Notes under the pieces: model-generated | Database searches by the model: none | Seen by the model: only the letters and a program-made list of their open reading frames with translations | Told to the model about the DNA's origin: nothing | Made by a program: the position numbers and the translations under genes | Assembly (NCBI RefSeq): GCF_017874255.1 | Contig: NZ_JAGGLD010000001.1 | Span: 992,001-1,056,000 of the forward strand | Direction: 5' to 3' | DNA from: Paenibacillus shirakamiensis | GTDB taxonomy: Bacteria > Bacillota > Bacilli > Paenibacillales > Paenibacillaceae | Length of the DNA: 64,000 nucleotides | Shown: one piece after another, positions 35,620 to 44,378 of the stretch | Numbering within the stretch: the first letter of the stretch is position 1 | Layout of the letters: each line of letters starts with the position of its first letter

Positions 35620-36915
35620 TTGGTTTCAGTTATTATAGCAATTGTTATTTTCTTGGTAACTCTGACGTTTGTCATCTGGCAGCCGAAGAAATTATCTATT
35701 GGATGGTCTGCCTGCGGTGGTGCTGTATTGGCTCTGCTTGTGGGAGTTGTAACGTTCCAAGACGTATGGGATGTTACACAAATCGTATGGAATGCAACGT
35801 TGGCTTTTGTAGCCATCATTATCATTTCATTAATCCTTGATCGTATTGGATTTTTTGAATGGGCTGCTCTGCATATGGCTAGAGCTGCACGTGGAAATGG
35901 ATTACGCATGTTTATTTATGTGACCATACTTGGTGCAATTGTCGCAGCATTTTTCGCAAACGACGGTGCAGCACTTATTTTAACGCCTATAGTACTAGCA
36001 ATGGTCAGGGCATTGAATTTGGATGAAAAGAAAGTGTTTCCTTTCATCATAGCTAGTGGATTCATTGCAGATACAACATCGCTACCGCTCGTAGTCAGCA
36101 ATCTGGTAAATATCGTTTCTGCAGACTATTTCGGAATAACTTTCTTAGAATACGCAGGCCACATGATCATTCCAGATTTGTTTGCACTTGGTGCCAGCGT
36201 CTTGGTACTGTATCTGTTCTTCCGTAGGAGCATTCCTAAGAATTTTGATCTAGAGCATCTGAAGACACCTTCTAATGCAATTAAGGATCCAAAGATGTTC
36301 CGTATATCATGGATTGTGCTCGCAGTACTTCTAATTGGTTATTTTGCTAGCGAATTTCTAGATGTTCCTGTATCCATTATCGCTGGCATCATCGCCATCT
36401 TCTTCCTTCTCATGGCACGAAAAAGTCCAAAGGTACCCGTCAAGGATGTCATCAAAGGAGCCCCGTGGGCAATCGTATTTTTCTCCATTGGGATGTATGT
36501 AGTGGTATACGGATTAAGAAATGCCGGATTAACCGATTTACTTGCTAAAGTCATTCAGCTTGCAGCGGATCAAGGATTGTTCGCCGCAACGATGTCGATG
36601 GGTATTCTGTCAGCTCTTCTTTCATCACTAATGAATAATATGCCTACCGTGATGATTGATGCACTTGCCATTAACGCGACTCATACGACAGATACGATTA
36701 AAGAAGCTTTGGTCTATGCCAATGTGATTGGCTCAGATTTAGGTCCTAAAATCACACCGATTGGATCTCTGGCTACGCTATTGTGGCTACATGTACTGGG
36801 AACCAAGGGAGTTAAAATTTCTTGGGGCACTTATTTTAAAACAGGAATTATCTTGACCGTTCCAACGTTGCTAATTACTTTGGTAGGACTCTACTTATGG
36901 TTAGTTATCTTATGA
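35620..36915 (+). CDS. arsB: Arsenite efflux permease ArsB
   Basis: About 431 residues with some 11-12 hydrophobic helices. ArsB signatures are [53 protein letters not shown] and [15 protein letters not shown], and a late [18 protein letters not shown]. It expels As(III) by proton antiport. The TTG at 35620 is preferred because GGAGGG (35607-35612) is 7 nt upstream; the ATG at 35605 overlaps that site. No arsC is present, so arsenate would need a reductase elsewhere. Confidence 0.9.
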   Translation: MVSVIIAIVIFLVTLTFVIWQPKKLSIGWSACGGAVLALLVGVVTFQDVWDVTQIVWNATLAFVAIIIISLILDRIGFFEWAALHMARAARGNGLRMFIYVTILGAIVAAFFANDGAALILTPIVLAMVRALNLDEKKVFPFIIASGFIADTTSLPLVVSNLVNIVSADYFGITFLEYAGHMIIPDLFALGASVLVLYLFFRRSIPKNFDLEHLKTPSNAIKDPKMFRISWIVLAVLLIGYFASEFLDVPVSIIAGIIAIFFLLMARKSPKVPVKDVIKGAPWAIVFFSIGMYVVVYGLRNAGLTDLLAKVIQLAADQGLFAATMSMGILSALLSSLMNNMPTVMIDALAINATHTTDTIKEALVYANVIGSDLGPKITPIGSLATLLWLHVLGTKGVKISWGTYFKTGIILTVPTLLITLVGLYLWLVIL

Positions 36916-37341
36916 TCTTAATATACAGGGAGCAGATGAAAATAATACAGTTCCTTTAGATAAGCTAAGAGGTTCTAGTAAAAATGAATCAAAGCTTTGG
37001 CTTGTAGCTGTACCGTTCACATAGGAGCTGAGAATAGATCTGGGGGAAAAAATCCTGAGACCGATAAGCCAGATGCAACATTAATATAAAATACACGAAT
37101 GAAGTGGATGAACATTCAATTTTTCTAGTGGGACAAGGCGAAAGAAAGAAAACAGTCCATTTCTTAAATTTATTTGGTAAAATTTGCAACTTTAAGGATC
37201 GTTCAATCGTTTGAAAAAGAAAAGGAGCTGCAAGAATATAAAATATTTACTCGAAATTAACAATTATCATTAATTGATAATATATAACTATGTTTAACTA
37301 ATATAGAAACTATTACCAATGAGAGTGAGGTTGAAAATGGA
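36916..37341. other. Interval with no supported gene
   Basis: About 425 bp. Short open stretches such as LRGSSKNESKLWLVAVPF (near 36965-37022) look like worn coding sequence but lack starts. A palindrome TTATCATTAATTGATAA lies at 37264-37280, before the metalloprotease gene; it does not match the Fur pattern. Confidence 0.4.
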
Positions 37342-37857
37342 ATGAAAAAAGTATTCATTTTGTTCGCTGTATCGCTTGTTGCTTTAATGTCTTTGTCTTC
37401 GACTTCTTATGCGTACGTACTTACAGGGTATAAATTTTCAAATGCAGCTTTTACTTACGACTCAAGTCAACTCCTCTATTACGGAACGGAATTTACAAAT
37501 GCTAAAAATGCATGGCATAATGCGTACTCCAAAATAACGTGGACTTTCAATGATTCAGTCACTGAAGTTTCGCTTTACGATGGGAATTACGGCAATACGG
37601 ATTACAATGCTACCACTAGAATAAATCCTAGTGGTACAACAACTATTAATGCTTCGGTCAGCATGAATTATTACCACATGTCAGGATATTCTTCTACAAA
37701 AAATCAAGCAATAATTACGCATGAGCTGGGACATGTTCTGGGATTAAATGATGATAATTCTGATGTAAAACAAATTATGTGTCAGGATGGCTATGGGCGT
37801 ACGGCTACCGTACCAGGTTCTGAAGACATCAAGGGAGCAAAAGCTCTTTATCCATGA
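37342..37857 (+). CDS. Secreted metzincin-type metalloprotease
   Basis: 171 residues with a signal peptide (KKVFILFAVSLVALMSLSS, cut after SYA). The zinc motif is HELGHVLGLND: His127, Glu128, His131, Gly134 and Asp137. Aspartate in place of the third His is the snapalysin-type variant. A Met-turn candidate follows (QIMCQ, Met146). The short, single-domain length fits a small matrixin-like protease. AGTGAGG lies about 11 nt before the ATG. The next gene encodes a secreted partner of similar size that could be its inhibitor or substrate, by position only. Confidence 0.82.
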   Translation: MKKVFILFAVSLVALMSLSSTSYAYVLTGYKFSNAAFTYDSSQLLYYGTEFTNAKNAWHNAYSKITWTFNDSVTEVSLYDGNYGNTDYNATTRINPSGTTTINASVSMNYYHMSGYSSTKNQAIITHELGHVLGLNDDNSDVKQIMCQDGYGRTATVPGSEDIKGAKALYP

Positions 37858-37906
37858 GTTTTTAGAATTTTATAAATAAAGAAATAGAAGGGATTGAAAC
37901 AATAAA

Positions 37907-38467
37907 ATGACAAATAAAAAGAAGATCCTAATCTTGATTCCTGCTTTAGCCATTTTATTTGGCGGAGGTACACTAGCACTCCATCACACATCAAAGGCAT
38001 CATCTATTCCTGTCGTTAATGTTTCCGGTGATCTTAACAAAGTATTTAAAACGGTCAGTGATTTGAAAAATAATGCACCCCTAATTATTGAAGCTGAAGT
38101 TGTTAAAGGCACATCTTTTGAATACAATCATGTAATATTCACTAAAAATAATTTGCTTGTAAAAAAAGTTTACAAAGGTGATCTTCAAGGCAAGCAGAAT
38201 ATTGACATACTAGAAACTGGAGGTATATCCGACAATAAAGAGTTTGTTTTAGAAGGAAATCCAGTTTCTAAGCCAGGCGAAAAATTGGTCTTGTTCTTAA
38301 AGAAATATGATGGACCTGTAACAGAAGATGCGTATACAATCGAAGGAGCATATCAAGGTAAGTTTACTTTTGATGACGGTAAGAAGATAAGCTTCAAAAA
38401 AGCTAATGAAAAATTCGGAGAACTTCAAAGCATTCAAAGTATTAATGATCTGCAACTAGACAAGTAA
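37907..38467 (+). CDS. Exported protein of unknown function paired with the protease
   Basis: 186 residues with an N-terminal signal or anchor (KKKILILIPALAILFGGGTLAL). The mature part is a beta-rich domain with IIEAEVVKGTSFEY, KKVYKGDLQGKQNIDILE and PGEKLVLFLKKYDG, a pattern seen in uncharacterised Gram-positive secreted proteins. It follows the metalloprotease by 49 nt and probably shares its transcript. Confidence 0.65.
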   Translation: MTNKKKILILIPALAILFGGGTLALHHTSKASSIPVVNVSGDLNKVFKTVSDLKNNAPLIIEAEVVKGTSFEYNHVIFTKNNLLVKKVYKGDLQGKQNIDILETGGISDNKEFVLEGNPVSKPGEKLVLFLKKYDGPVTEDAYTIEGAYQGKFTFDDGKKISFKKANEKFGELQSIQSINDLQLDK

Positions 38468-39150
38468 ACCAGCAAGCAAAAGAATTACTTGAATTTAGCC
38501 ATCACGACATTTCTTCCGAGTGGAACAAAAACAAAAACGTTCCTTTGTCGCTAATTGCGAGCATGGGACCTTTTGCTTTTTGATAAAAATAATAATTTTT
38601 CGATACGAATGGGTTCTGTTGAATGACTAGGCACATGTCTTCTAACATGTAATTAAAGTAACCATTACACAATCCATATGGATTCATTCTTCATCTGGTA
38701 ATGATTATAAAAAATCCGTTGAGAAATACGGCGAGGTATTAGAAACAATCATTATAGAGGATATCCTCATGCTTGATTTCGTACTCTAGAACGACTATTA
38801 AAAAATGGTCTATTCGAGAAGTTAACACTCAGATCTATTGTTCCTATAGAACCGTATTACCTGGTCGTTTCAGGAATAGGTAATCCAAAAACGCTAATTA
38901 AAGAAATCATAATTGGATGCAAGGATACTAGTGCAGACAAATTACTCCCTGAAGGAGAGACCCCCCTTTTAGGGAAGTTTGATGAATTACTTTGCCTGAA
39001 TTAGCAAGAATTGCTTTTATAACAGATGGACTGGATATGCATGGGCTAATCGGCGGAATTATTGCTAAAGATCCAATGGGACATACATTGAAAAAATCTT
39101 TAAAACTAAGCAATAGATCTCAAATGGCCTCTAATAAGGGGCTTTTTTTA
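38468..39150 (+). pseudogene. Probable remains of one or two decayed genes
   Basis: Several coding-like stretches lie in different frames without starts: QAKELLEFSHHDISSEWN (from 38475), NDYKKSVEKYGEVLETIII (about 38700-38760), LRSIVPIEPYYLVVSGIG (about 38829-38882) and LARIAFITDGLDMHGLIGG (about 38998-39054). Stops and shifts separate them. A weak hairpin with T-run (39126-39150) may be the old terminator. Family not recognised. Nothing further is seen in 39151-39347. Confidence 0.4.
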
Positions 39151-39347
39151 GTGTATGAAATTATAGCTGTTGGAGAGGTATTAGACAATATCGAGTTAGT
39201 TGGAAATTTTCTATATATCAAATTTCCTAGTAACTCATCATTCTTTAAGACAATTGTGGAGTATAAAAACTTTATTGATTTTAAACTTATTTTTTGATTT
39301 CATCTAGGAAAATTAAGTCACTTGCATCGGGTTTAACTATCCAGTTA

Positions 39348-40394
39348 TTATTCCTTTTCTTCTTTCCCTTGCTGTATATATTTTTTATCATTCATAAATA
39401 AACGCCAGAAGTAGAAAAATCCAGGAAACAAAATAACAAATCCTACAATGTAAGTAGCAAACACGACTCTAAATGAATTTGGATCTGTAACACCATCCTG
39501 AATCGTGATATTAGGGTATATGAAATAGGGTAAGTGTGCTTTCCCATACACATAACTAGCGATTAGATATTGGATGATAGTGGCTACGACAGATATTCGA
39601 GGCATACCGCGGACTCCCTTTTCAAAAAAAGATGGCAGGAACAAACCTAATCCAGCAATTAAAAAGGAAAGAACGGATAACCAAAGGAGCGGTGAATCTG
39701 CTAACATTCGATCGTATAGCCAAGATGCCTCATTTCTCAGCGTAAATACAATCAATATGGCCATAATTAACGAAATAGGACCCATAATTTGTGCATCCCT
39801 AAGATATACTTTATAAGCATGCATTTCTGTGGACACCTTAGAATAATCAGCTAATAGTAAGGAAGACAAAAATAGTGTACTACTAATGCCAAATCCGATA
39901 AATGCATAGGCATTTGGGCTTGTAAACAGAGCCGCGAGACTTAAATTGGCAGTTCCATCTACATATTCAATGTATGAGCCATGAGTAATGGGTAATATGC
40001 AGATTAAAATACCCGGAATAATAATACCCGTTATTCCAGATATATAAGAAAGAGGCTTTACATAATCCGTGGCAATATTCGAAAAAACTAAGAATGCACT
40101 TCGTAGTGCTAACAATAATAAAATCGTACTGCCAGGGATAATGAGAATTGTGCCTAAAGTATAGGTCGCTTTTGGGAAAAGGCTATAAATAGCAACAACC
40201 AAAGCGGCTATAAAGGTGTTGGTCACTTCCCAGGTCGGTGATAAATAACGATTGGCTACATTGGTAGCTTTTGTTTGTTTTCTATCGAGGTAGATCATCG
40301 ACCAGAAACCTGCGCCAAAATCCATTGTTGCCATCACAGCGTAAATAAATACAAAGCCCCAAATTACACTAATTGCTAAAATTTCATCTGTCAT
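39348..40394 (-). CDS. Cytochrome bd-type quinol oxidase subunit II
   Basis: 348 residues with eight to nine hydrophobic helices. The opening ISVIWGFVFIYAVMATMDFGAGFWSMIYL and LFPKATYTLGTILIIPGS match CydB/YthB proteins. It packs against subunit I in the terminal oxidase that reduces oxygen with quinol. It follows the subunit I gene by 12 nt. The pair is closer in style to the CioAB/YthAB branch than to canonical CydAB. Confidence 0.85.
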   Translation of the reverse strand: MTDEILAISVIWGFVFIYAVMATMDFGAGFWSMIYLDRKQTKATNVANRYLSPTWEVTNTFIAALVVAIYSLFPKATYTLGTILIIPGSTILLLLALRSAFLVFSNIATDYVKPLSYISGITGIIIPGILICILPITHGSYIEYVDGTANLSLAALFTSPNAYAFIGFGISSTLFLSSLLLADYSKVSTEMHAYKVYLRDAQIMGPISLIMAILIVFTLRNEASWLYDRMLADSPLLWLSVLSFLIAGLGLFLPSFFEKGVRGMPRISVVATIIQYLIASYVYGKAHLPYFIYPNITIQDGVTDPNSFRVVFATYIVGFVILFPGFFYFWRLFMNDKKYIQQGKEEKE

Positions 40395-40406
40395 TATTTG
40401 TTCCTC

Positions 40407-41774
40407 CTAATTACTTGAATCGTATTGAGGGAGAGGGATACCCTTCTTCTTAGCTTTTTCGAAATCATCCATTACCGTATTCTTTCTAAAATAATAGAGA
40501 AGCACAGAAACCACTGCAATTCCTAATATCAGATAGATACTAAAGAACAAAATGGAAAGCACCCCTAAGTTCTTTGCTGAAGTGGCAGCATCCACTGTTT
40601 TCAGAATATGATAAATAACCCAAGGCTGACGACCTGTGCAGGCAAAGATCCATCCACACTCAATAGAAATAATCGCTAATGGACCCGAGAAAACAAGTAT
40701 CAACAGATACAGCTTAGGAAATTTACCTTTCTTTAATATCCACTTCCATGCTAGTCCTAACAAAGAGATGAGGATGAGTAGTGAGCCAATTCCGACCATT
40801 GCATTGAACAGCGTGTGAACAAATAAGGGGGGCCAAAGATCTTCGGGATAATCATTTAACCCTACAACCACCGTATCAAAGCTGTTTCCAGCCAAAAAGC
40901 TTAATGCCCAGGGAATTTCTATCCCCCCTTTAACCTCTTTCGTTGCCCTATCCGTATAACCACCTATTGATAAGGGAGCATGGGATTGTGTCACAAACAA
41001 TCCTTCTGCAGCTGCAAGCTTTTCTGGTTGATATTCGTGTAAGTGCTGTGCAGATTGATGCCCGTTTAATGCGGTTAGCAAGGAAAAAATTGCGCCCATT
41101 ATAATGCTGACCATAAGCGCCTTTTGGTGAAAACGATATAGCTGTGACCCATATTTGTTTCTTAACATTTTATAAGCGGAAACAGATGCAATTACAAAGG
41201 CACCTACAACATAAGCAGAAAATGCCACATGTAAGGCGGACACCGCAAATCCTGGGTTGAAAAAGGCCGCCCAAGGGTCAATGTCTGTAATTTTTCCGTT
41301 ATCATAATGAAAACCAGCTGGAGTTCCTTGGAAAGCATGCACATTGGTGATTAACATGGCAGAAGCCAATGCACCTAATGCGACTAGGATTAGACTTAAA
41401 GTTCTTAGCCAAGGAGTAATCCTTTCCGCTGCATAAACATAAACCGACATAAAAAGTGCTTCGACAAAGAAAGCATAGATTTCAATTTGAAAAGGAAGCG
41501 GCATTACTCGTCCGACGACCTCCATGAAACCTGGCCAAAGCAGAGATAATTGAACTCCAGCAATCGTACCTGTTGGGATACCAACGCCAAGTAGAACAGC
41601 AAATGCTTTGGTCCAACGTTTGGCCATCACCACATATTCATAGTTCTTTGTCTTCTGATATATTAATTCTGCTGTAAGAATCATCAAAGGCAGGCCAACG
41701 CCTATCGTTGCAAATATGATATGGAAGGCCATTGTGGTGCCAAATAATGAGCGTGCTATAACTACATCATCCAT
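40407..41774 (-). CDS. Cytochrome bd-type quinol oxidase subunit I
   Basis: About 455 residues. Signatures are RSLFGTTMAFHIIFATIGVG (heme-ligand His in helix I), PFQIEIYAFFVEALFMSV (two conserved glutamates), GALASAMLITNVHAFQGTPAG and the GRQPW motif. The region between helices VI and VII is short, as in the CioA/YthA group. ATG 41774 follows AAAGGACG by about 7 nt; the frame is open to 41909, but that extension looks non-coding. Such oxidases resist cyanide and reactive nitrogen and work at low oxygen. Confidence 0.87.
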   Translation of the reverse strand: MDDVVIARSLFGTTMAFHIIFATIGVGLPLMILTAELIYQKTKNYEYVVMAKRWTKAFAVLLGVGIPTGTIAGVQLSLLWPGFMEVVGRVMPLPFQIEIYAFFVEALFMSVYVYAAERITPWLRTLSLILVALGALASAMLITNVHAFQGTPAGFHYDNGKITDIDPWAAFFNPGFAVSALHVAFSAYVVGAFVIASVSAYKMLRNKYGSQLYRFHQKALMVSIIMGAIFSLLTALNGHQSAQHLHEYQPEKLAAAEGLFVTQSHAPLSIGGYTDRATKEVKGGIEIPWALSFLAGNSFDTVVVGLNDYPEDLWPPLFVHTLFNAMVGIGSLLILISLLGLAWKWILKKGKFPKLYLLILVFSGPLAIISIECGWIFACTGRQPWVIYHILKTVDAATSAKNLGVLSILFFSIYLILGIAVVSVLLYYFRKNTVMDDFEKAKKKGIPLPQYDSSN

Positions 41775-42214
41775 GATGTCTCGTCCTTTCAAGTCATCCA
41801 ACTTTTTCATGACCATATTATAATTTCCTGAAGGTATATTTTTATGCATTTTTTTTAACATATGTATAACGGCTTGGAAATGGGTTGAACAGAAGGAGCT
41901 GCAGGACAAGCTATATTAGATTTAAAAGGCTAAAGAGCCCTGCTTCCGCTCGGATTGCTATTATATTTCTTCACTTGGAGGGGGGATTTATATGCAAGGC
42001 TTGATAGTGTATGAGGTAAAAATCTTTTTCGAAAGAGTAAATAATTACTACAATGAAGAGGACCTTTCGCATAGCGATAGACCCTCTAAAAGATAATTCG
42101 TTTCAATAAGTTTCGCCGTTGAAGTAATAAGGTGAAACTTATCACAATAGTGTTAAAGCGGAGAGTCCAAAGACTAACGTAAATAGTCGGATAAATATTC
42201 TTGGAGGGGATATA

Positions 42215-42277
42215 ATGCTTCATTTAAGAGGAAGGCTGGGAGAAGGAACCAGTATGGTCGATGGTGTACATGGGTGA
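42215..42277 (+). CDS. Very short ORF with strong ribosome site
   Basis: TTGGAGGGG lies 5-6 nt before ATG 42215. The frame encodes 20 residues (MLHLRGRLGEGTSMVDGVHG) and stops at 42275-42277, inside the first CATGGGTGACA repeat. It could be a leader peptide or the worn start of a lost gene. Confidence 0.25.
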   Translation: MLHLRGRLGEGTSMVDGVHG

Positions 42278-42382
42278 CAATACGTCAAAATTCAGCATGG
42301 GTGACAGGTTCCGGGCTTTGCTGTCGGACGACAAGAACATATATACAATGAAAGTCTTATAAAATGCGGATTTTTAATTTTT

Positions 42383-42422
42383 TGTGTAGAAGTTCTTGGC
42401 TCAAGATAAGAACTTCTACACA
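42383..42422. repeat. Dispersed hairpin repeat, copy A
   Basis: TGTGTAGAAGTTCTT (42383-42397) and AAGAACTTCTACACA (42408-42422) are perfect 15-bp arms. The loop contains GGCTCAAG. A related hairpin lies at 45671-45716 in the opposite orientation. Confidence 0.75.
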
Positions 42423-42541
42423 AATCCATAATCCCTGGAAATGAACCAGGTTATTAAACTAAAAGGCAGGTTAGTTCCAATATGTGTTAAAATAGTTTCT
42501 GTAATATCAATAAATTAACAAGGGGTAACCCAGGTGATTGA

Positions 42542-43009
42542 ATGAGTCTAACCCACGAATTTTTTCTTCTTAGCAGTAATTTTGATTTGAATGACAGATA
42601 TGAATGGTACAGAACTAATCGGTATACATGGACTGAAAAGTCTGAAGTATCTGATGAGATTATTCAGTACATGACGGACTTCTTGAACTGGTTACCTACT
42701 TATAACCCCGAAACAAAAGAAAGTCACAAAGGAATAAATTACTACGGGGTAACCGTTATTAGTAAGTCGGGAGCAGAGAAGCTAAAAAAGATATTAGGTA
42801 AATGGCTTGAATTAATCAAAGAAGCACCTGACATATTCAGTTTAAGAGGAGATACTGTTTGGAAAGAAGAAGAGAATGAAGATGGCTACTGGGAACAGAC
42901 GAGAAATTGGTTAAAGCGAGAAACAATGCAGAGTGAATTAGAATCTTTAATTGACTTAGCTATCAAAGCTTCAGCGAATAACAGATTAATTATTCATTTT
43001 GGAATTTAA
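42542..43009 (+). CDS. Unrecognised acidic protein
   Basis: 155 residues, soluble and rich in E, W and Y (for example SNFDLNDRYEWYRTNRYTW and INYYGVTVISKSGAEKL). GGTGAT precedes the ATG by about 5 nt. Length and composition resemble immunity-type or phage-exclusion-type small proteins, but no partner is visible. Function unknown. Confidence 0.6.
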   Translation: MSLTHEFFLLSSNFDLNDRYEWYRTNRYTWTEKSEVSDEIIQYMTDFLNWLPTYNPETKESHKGINYYGVTVISKSGAEKLKKILGKWLELIKEAPDIFSLRGDTVWKEEENEDGYWEQTRNWLKRETMQSELESLIDLAIKASANNRLIIHFGI

Positions 43010-43060
43010 TATAGCCGAGTAATGCAGTAAATAACATGGATCGATAGAATATTGTCAGAA

Positions 43061-43179
43061 GACAAGAACACAGTCCCAGTATATCCGCGCTCAGAGCGGA
43101 ACTTCTCTTTTAAGGGACCGAGTTCTTGTCTTTTTCATAGGACAAGAACTTGATTCCTTTGCCGATAATGGACAAGAAC
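43061..43179. repeat. Cluster of GACAAGAAC repeats
   Basis: GACAAGAAC occurs at 43061-43069, 43141-43149 and 43171-43179 on + and at 43122-43130 on -. The last forms a 10-bp inverted repeat with 43141-43150. Another copy is at 42330-42338 and another at 45698-45706 inside the hairpin repeat. No gene is supported between 43010 and 43513. Confidence 0.6.
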
Positions 43180-43513
43180 ATGGTCTTATTGCAGATCGGA
43201 AACGATAAACCTGAACTTCCCAAAGATTCAACTAATGAAGGAAGACTAGACCGGAAACACTGAAAAAATCTTTTTTTATGTAAAAAAATATCAATAGCTG
43301 CCAACGGGGAACCATAGTTGAATAATATATATTGATGAGCAAGCGCTACGGTAGCCTGCCCATTATTTAGGTAACGGGCAGGCTAGCTTAATAAGAAGAT
43401 GAGCCAAAAGCATAAAAATTCTATTTATGGTACAATTCACAATAAATTAATGTATTAGATTGATGTTACTAAAATTGGAAGTATAGAAAATTTAATTTTT
43501 AAGGAGGGAAATT

Positions 43514-43750
43514 ATGGTGCTAAAAATCAGTAAAATGATTTTAGCTTTAATAGTTATTGCTACATCATTTTATTGTTTAATTACTAAAACATTTGAATTG
43601 ATGCCATATATGATGTTGTGCTTAGGAGTATTTATGTTGATAATAGGCTTAGAAGATCTTCAAAAAGGCAGAAAAGGATTCTGGTATATGAGTATTATCG
43701 TTGCATTATTTGTTTTAATTGTATCTATTCAAAATTTAATATTAAATTAA
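43514..43750 (+). CDS. Small membrane protein, YczI/DUF3953-like
   Basis: 78 residues with three hydrophobic segments. The central MPYMMLCLGVFMLIIGLEDL matches the DUF3953 pattern seen in Bacillus YczI. AAGGAGGG precedes the ATG by about 6 nt. Function unknown; it sits in the membrane. Confidence 0.72.
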   Translation: MVLKISKMILALIVIATSFYCLITKTFELMPYMMLCLGVFMLIIGLEDLQKGRKGFWYMSIIVALFVLIVSIQNLILN

Positions 43751-43798
43751 CGAGCAGTTATGAATTAGTATTAAGTTATTAAAGGTGGTGATTGAGCA

Positions 43799-43972
43799 AT
43801 GAAAAATCCTACAATGACTGGAAGGATATTAGCATATACGGGTATTTTCACATTTGCTTTTGCCTTTAATCGTAATTTAGACATAATTGATACACCAGAG
43901 CCTTACTCTTCATTATCTATTCATTAGATTGCCTTAGGGATAATATCACTTTGTTATTCAAATATTTTTTAA
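43799..43972 (+). pseudogene. Small membrane-protein gene interrupted by an in-frame TAG
   Basis: ATG 43799 follows AAAGGTGGTGA and encodes MKNPTMTGRILAYTGIFTF and so on for 42 codons to TAG 43925-43927. The same frame continues with a hydrophobic segment (IALGIISLCYSNIF) to TAA 43970-43972. It looks like a two-helix membrane protein broken by one nonsense codon. The product may alternatively be the 42-residue form. Confidence 0.45.
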
Positions 43973-44103
43973 AAAACAAACTGATTTTTGTGAGGTGGAA
44001 ATCATTCCTATAGTTAGCATTTGAAATAGAAAATAGAATAAACAAGGTATATCTTATTTAATCTATAATTAAAACGTTATATTATGAAATCAAAGAGGAG
44101 GGA

Positions 44104-44211
44104 ATGGCTACTGGTTTAAGCCTATTTACATATGTACAAAATACGAGTTTTGTGAGTAAGCGCGTGATTGAAATTCTTATCGCCAATATCAGTTTTCTAG
44201 TTTTCTATTAA
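44104..44211 (+). CDS. Short ORF converging on the signal-peptide gene
   Basis: 35 codons (MATGLSLFTYVQNTSF...) with GAGGAGGG just upstream, ending at a hairpin terminator (44210-44239). The spacing of the ribosome site is short. No family is recognised. It may be a small peptide or an incidental frame. Confidence 0.3.
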   Translation: MATGLSLFTYVQNTSFVSKRVIEILIANISFLVFY

Positions 44212-44239
44212 TTAAAGGGGCGATTTGCCCCCTTTAATT
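44210..44239 (+). terminator. Hairpin between convergent small genes
   Basis: AATTAAAGGGGC (44210-44221) pairs with GCCCC-C-TTTAATT (44227-44239) with one bulged C. A T/C-rich run follows on the + strand. Confidence 0.6.
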
Positions 44240-44261
44240 TGCTTCTCTCTTAGTCATGAAA

Positions 44262-44375
44262 TTAGCCGTTAATACCGTGATTATAAGTTACAGCCTTACT
44301 AACTGCATTGGACAGATTTGTGACTGTAAAGCTAACCGTTGATGCTAAAAGCATTATTATTAATATTTTTTTCAT
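44262..44375 (-). CDS. Secreted signal-peptide precursor (Phr/Alo-like pheromone)
   Basis: This 37-residue ORF is encoded immediately after the TPR receptor. It starts MKKILIIMLLAS (basic then hydrophobic, a Sec signal) and ends TYNHGING. That is the plan of Phr, NprX and Alo pre-peptides, where the last 5-8 residues are the mature pheromone, re-imported by Opp. The ATG lies 3 nt after the receptor's TGA, and GAAGGGAG is 11 nt before it inside the receptor gene, so translation is coupled. The xHGxxG ending recalls published Paenibacillus Alo peptides (from memory). The exact mature form is inference. Confidence 0.78.
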   Translation of the reverse strand: MKKILIIMLLASTVSFTVTNLSNAVSKAVTYNHGING

Positions 44376-44378
44376 TAT

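Larger units (their letters stand above)
41775..42541. other. Repeat-rich interval before an unknown gene
   Basis: About 765 bp. It holds an inverted repeat (42105-42117 with 42131-42142), a 20-codon ORF with an ideal ribosome site (42215-42277) and two direct copies of CATGGGTGACA (42269-42279, 42296-42306). A 40-bp hairpin repeat is at 42383-42422. It may be worn mobile-element sequence. Confidence 0.5.

Noticed and set aside
37264-37280. TTATCATTAATTGATAA palindrome as a fourth Fur box
   Set aside because: The half-sites and spacing do not follow the GATAAT-type 6-6-1-6 pattern, and the downstream gene is a metalloprotease with no iron link.
42330-43179. CRISPR array suggested by GACAAGAAC repeats
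   Set aside because: Repeats are only 9 bp, irregularly spaced, and occur in both orientations. No cas genes are present.
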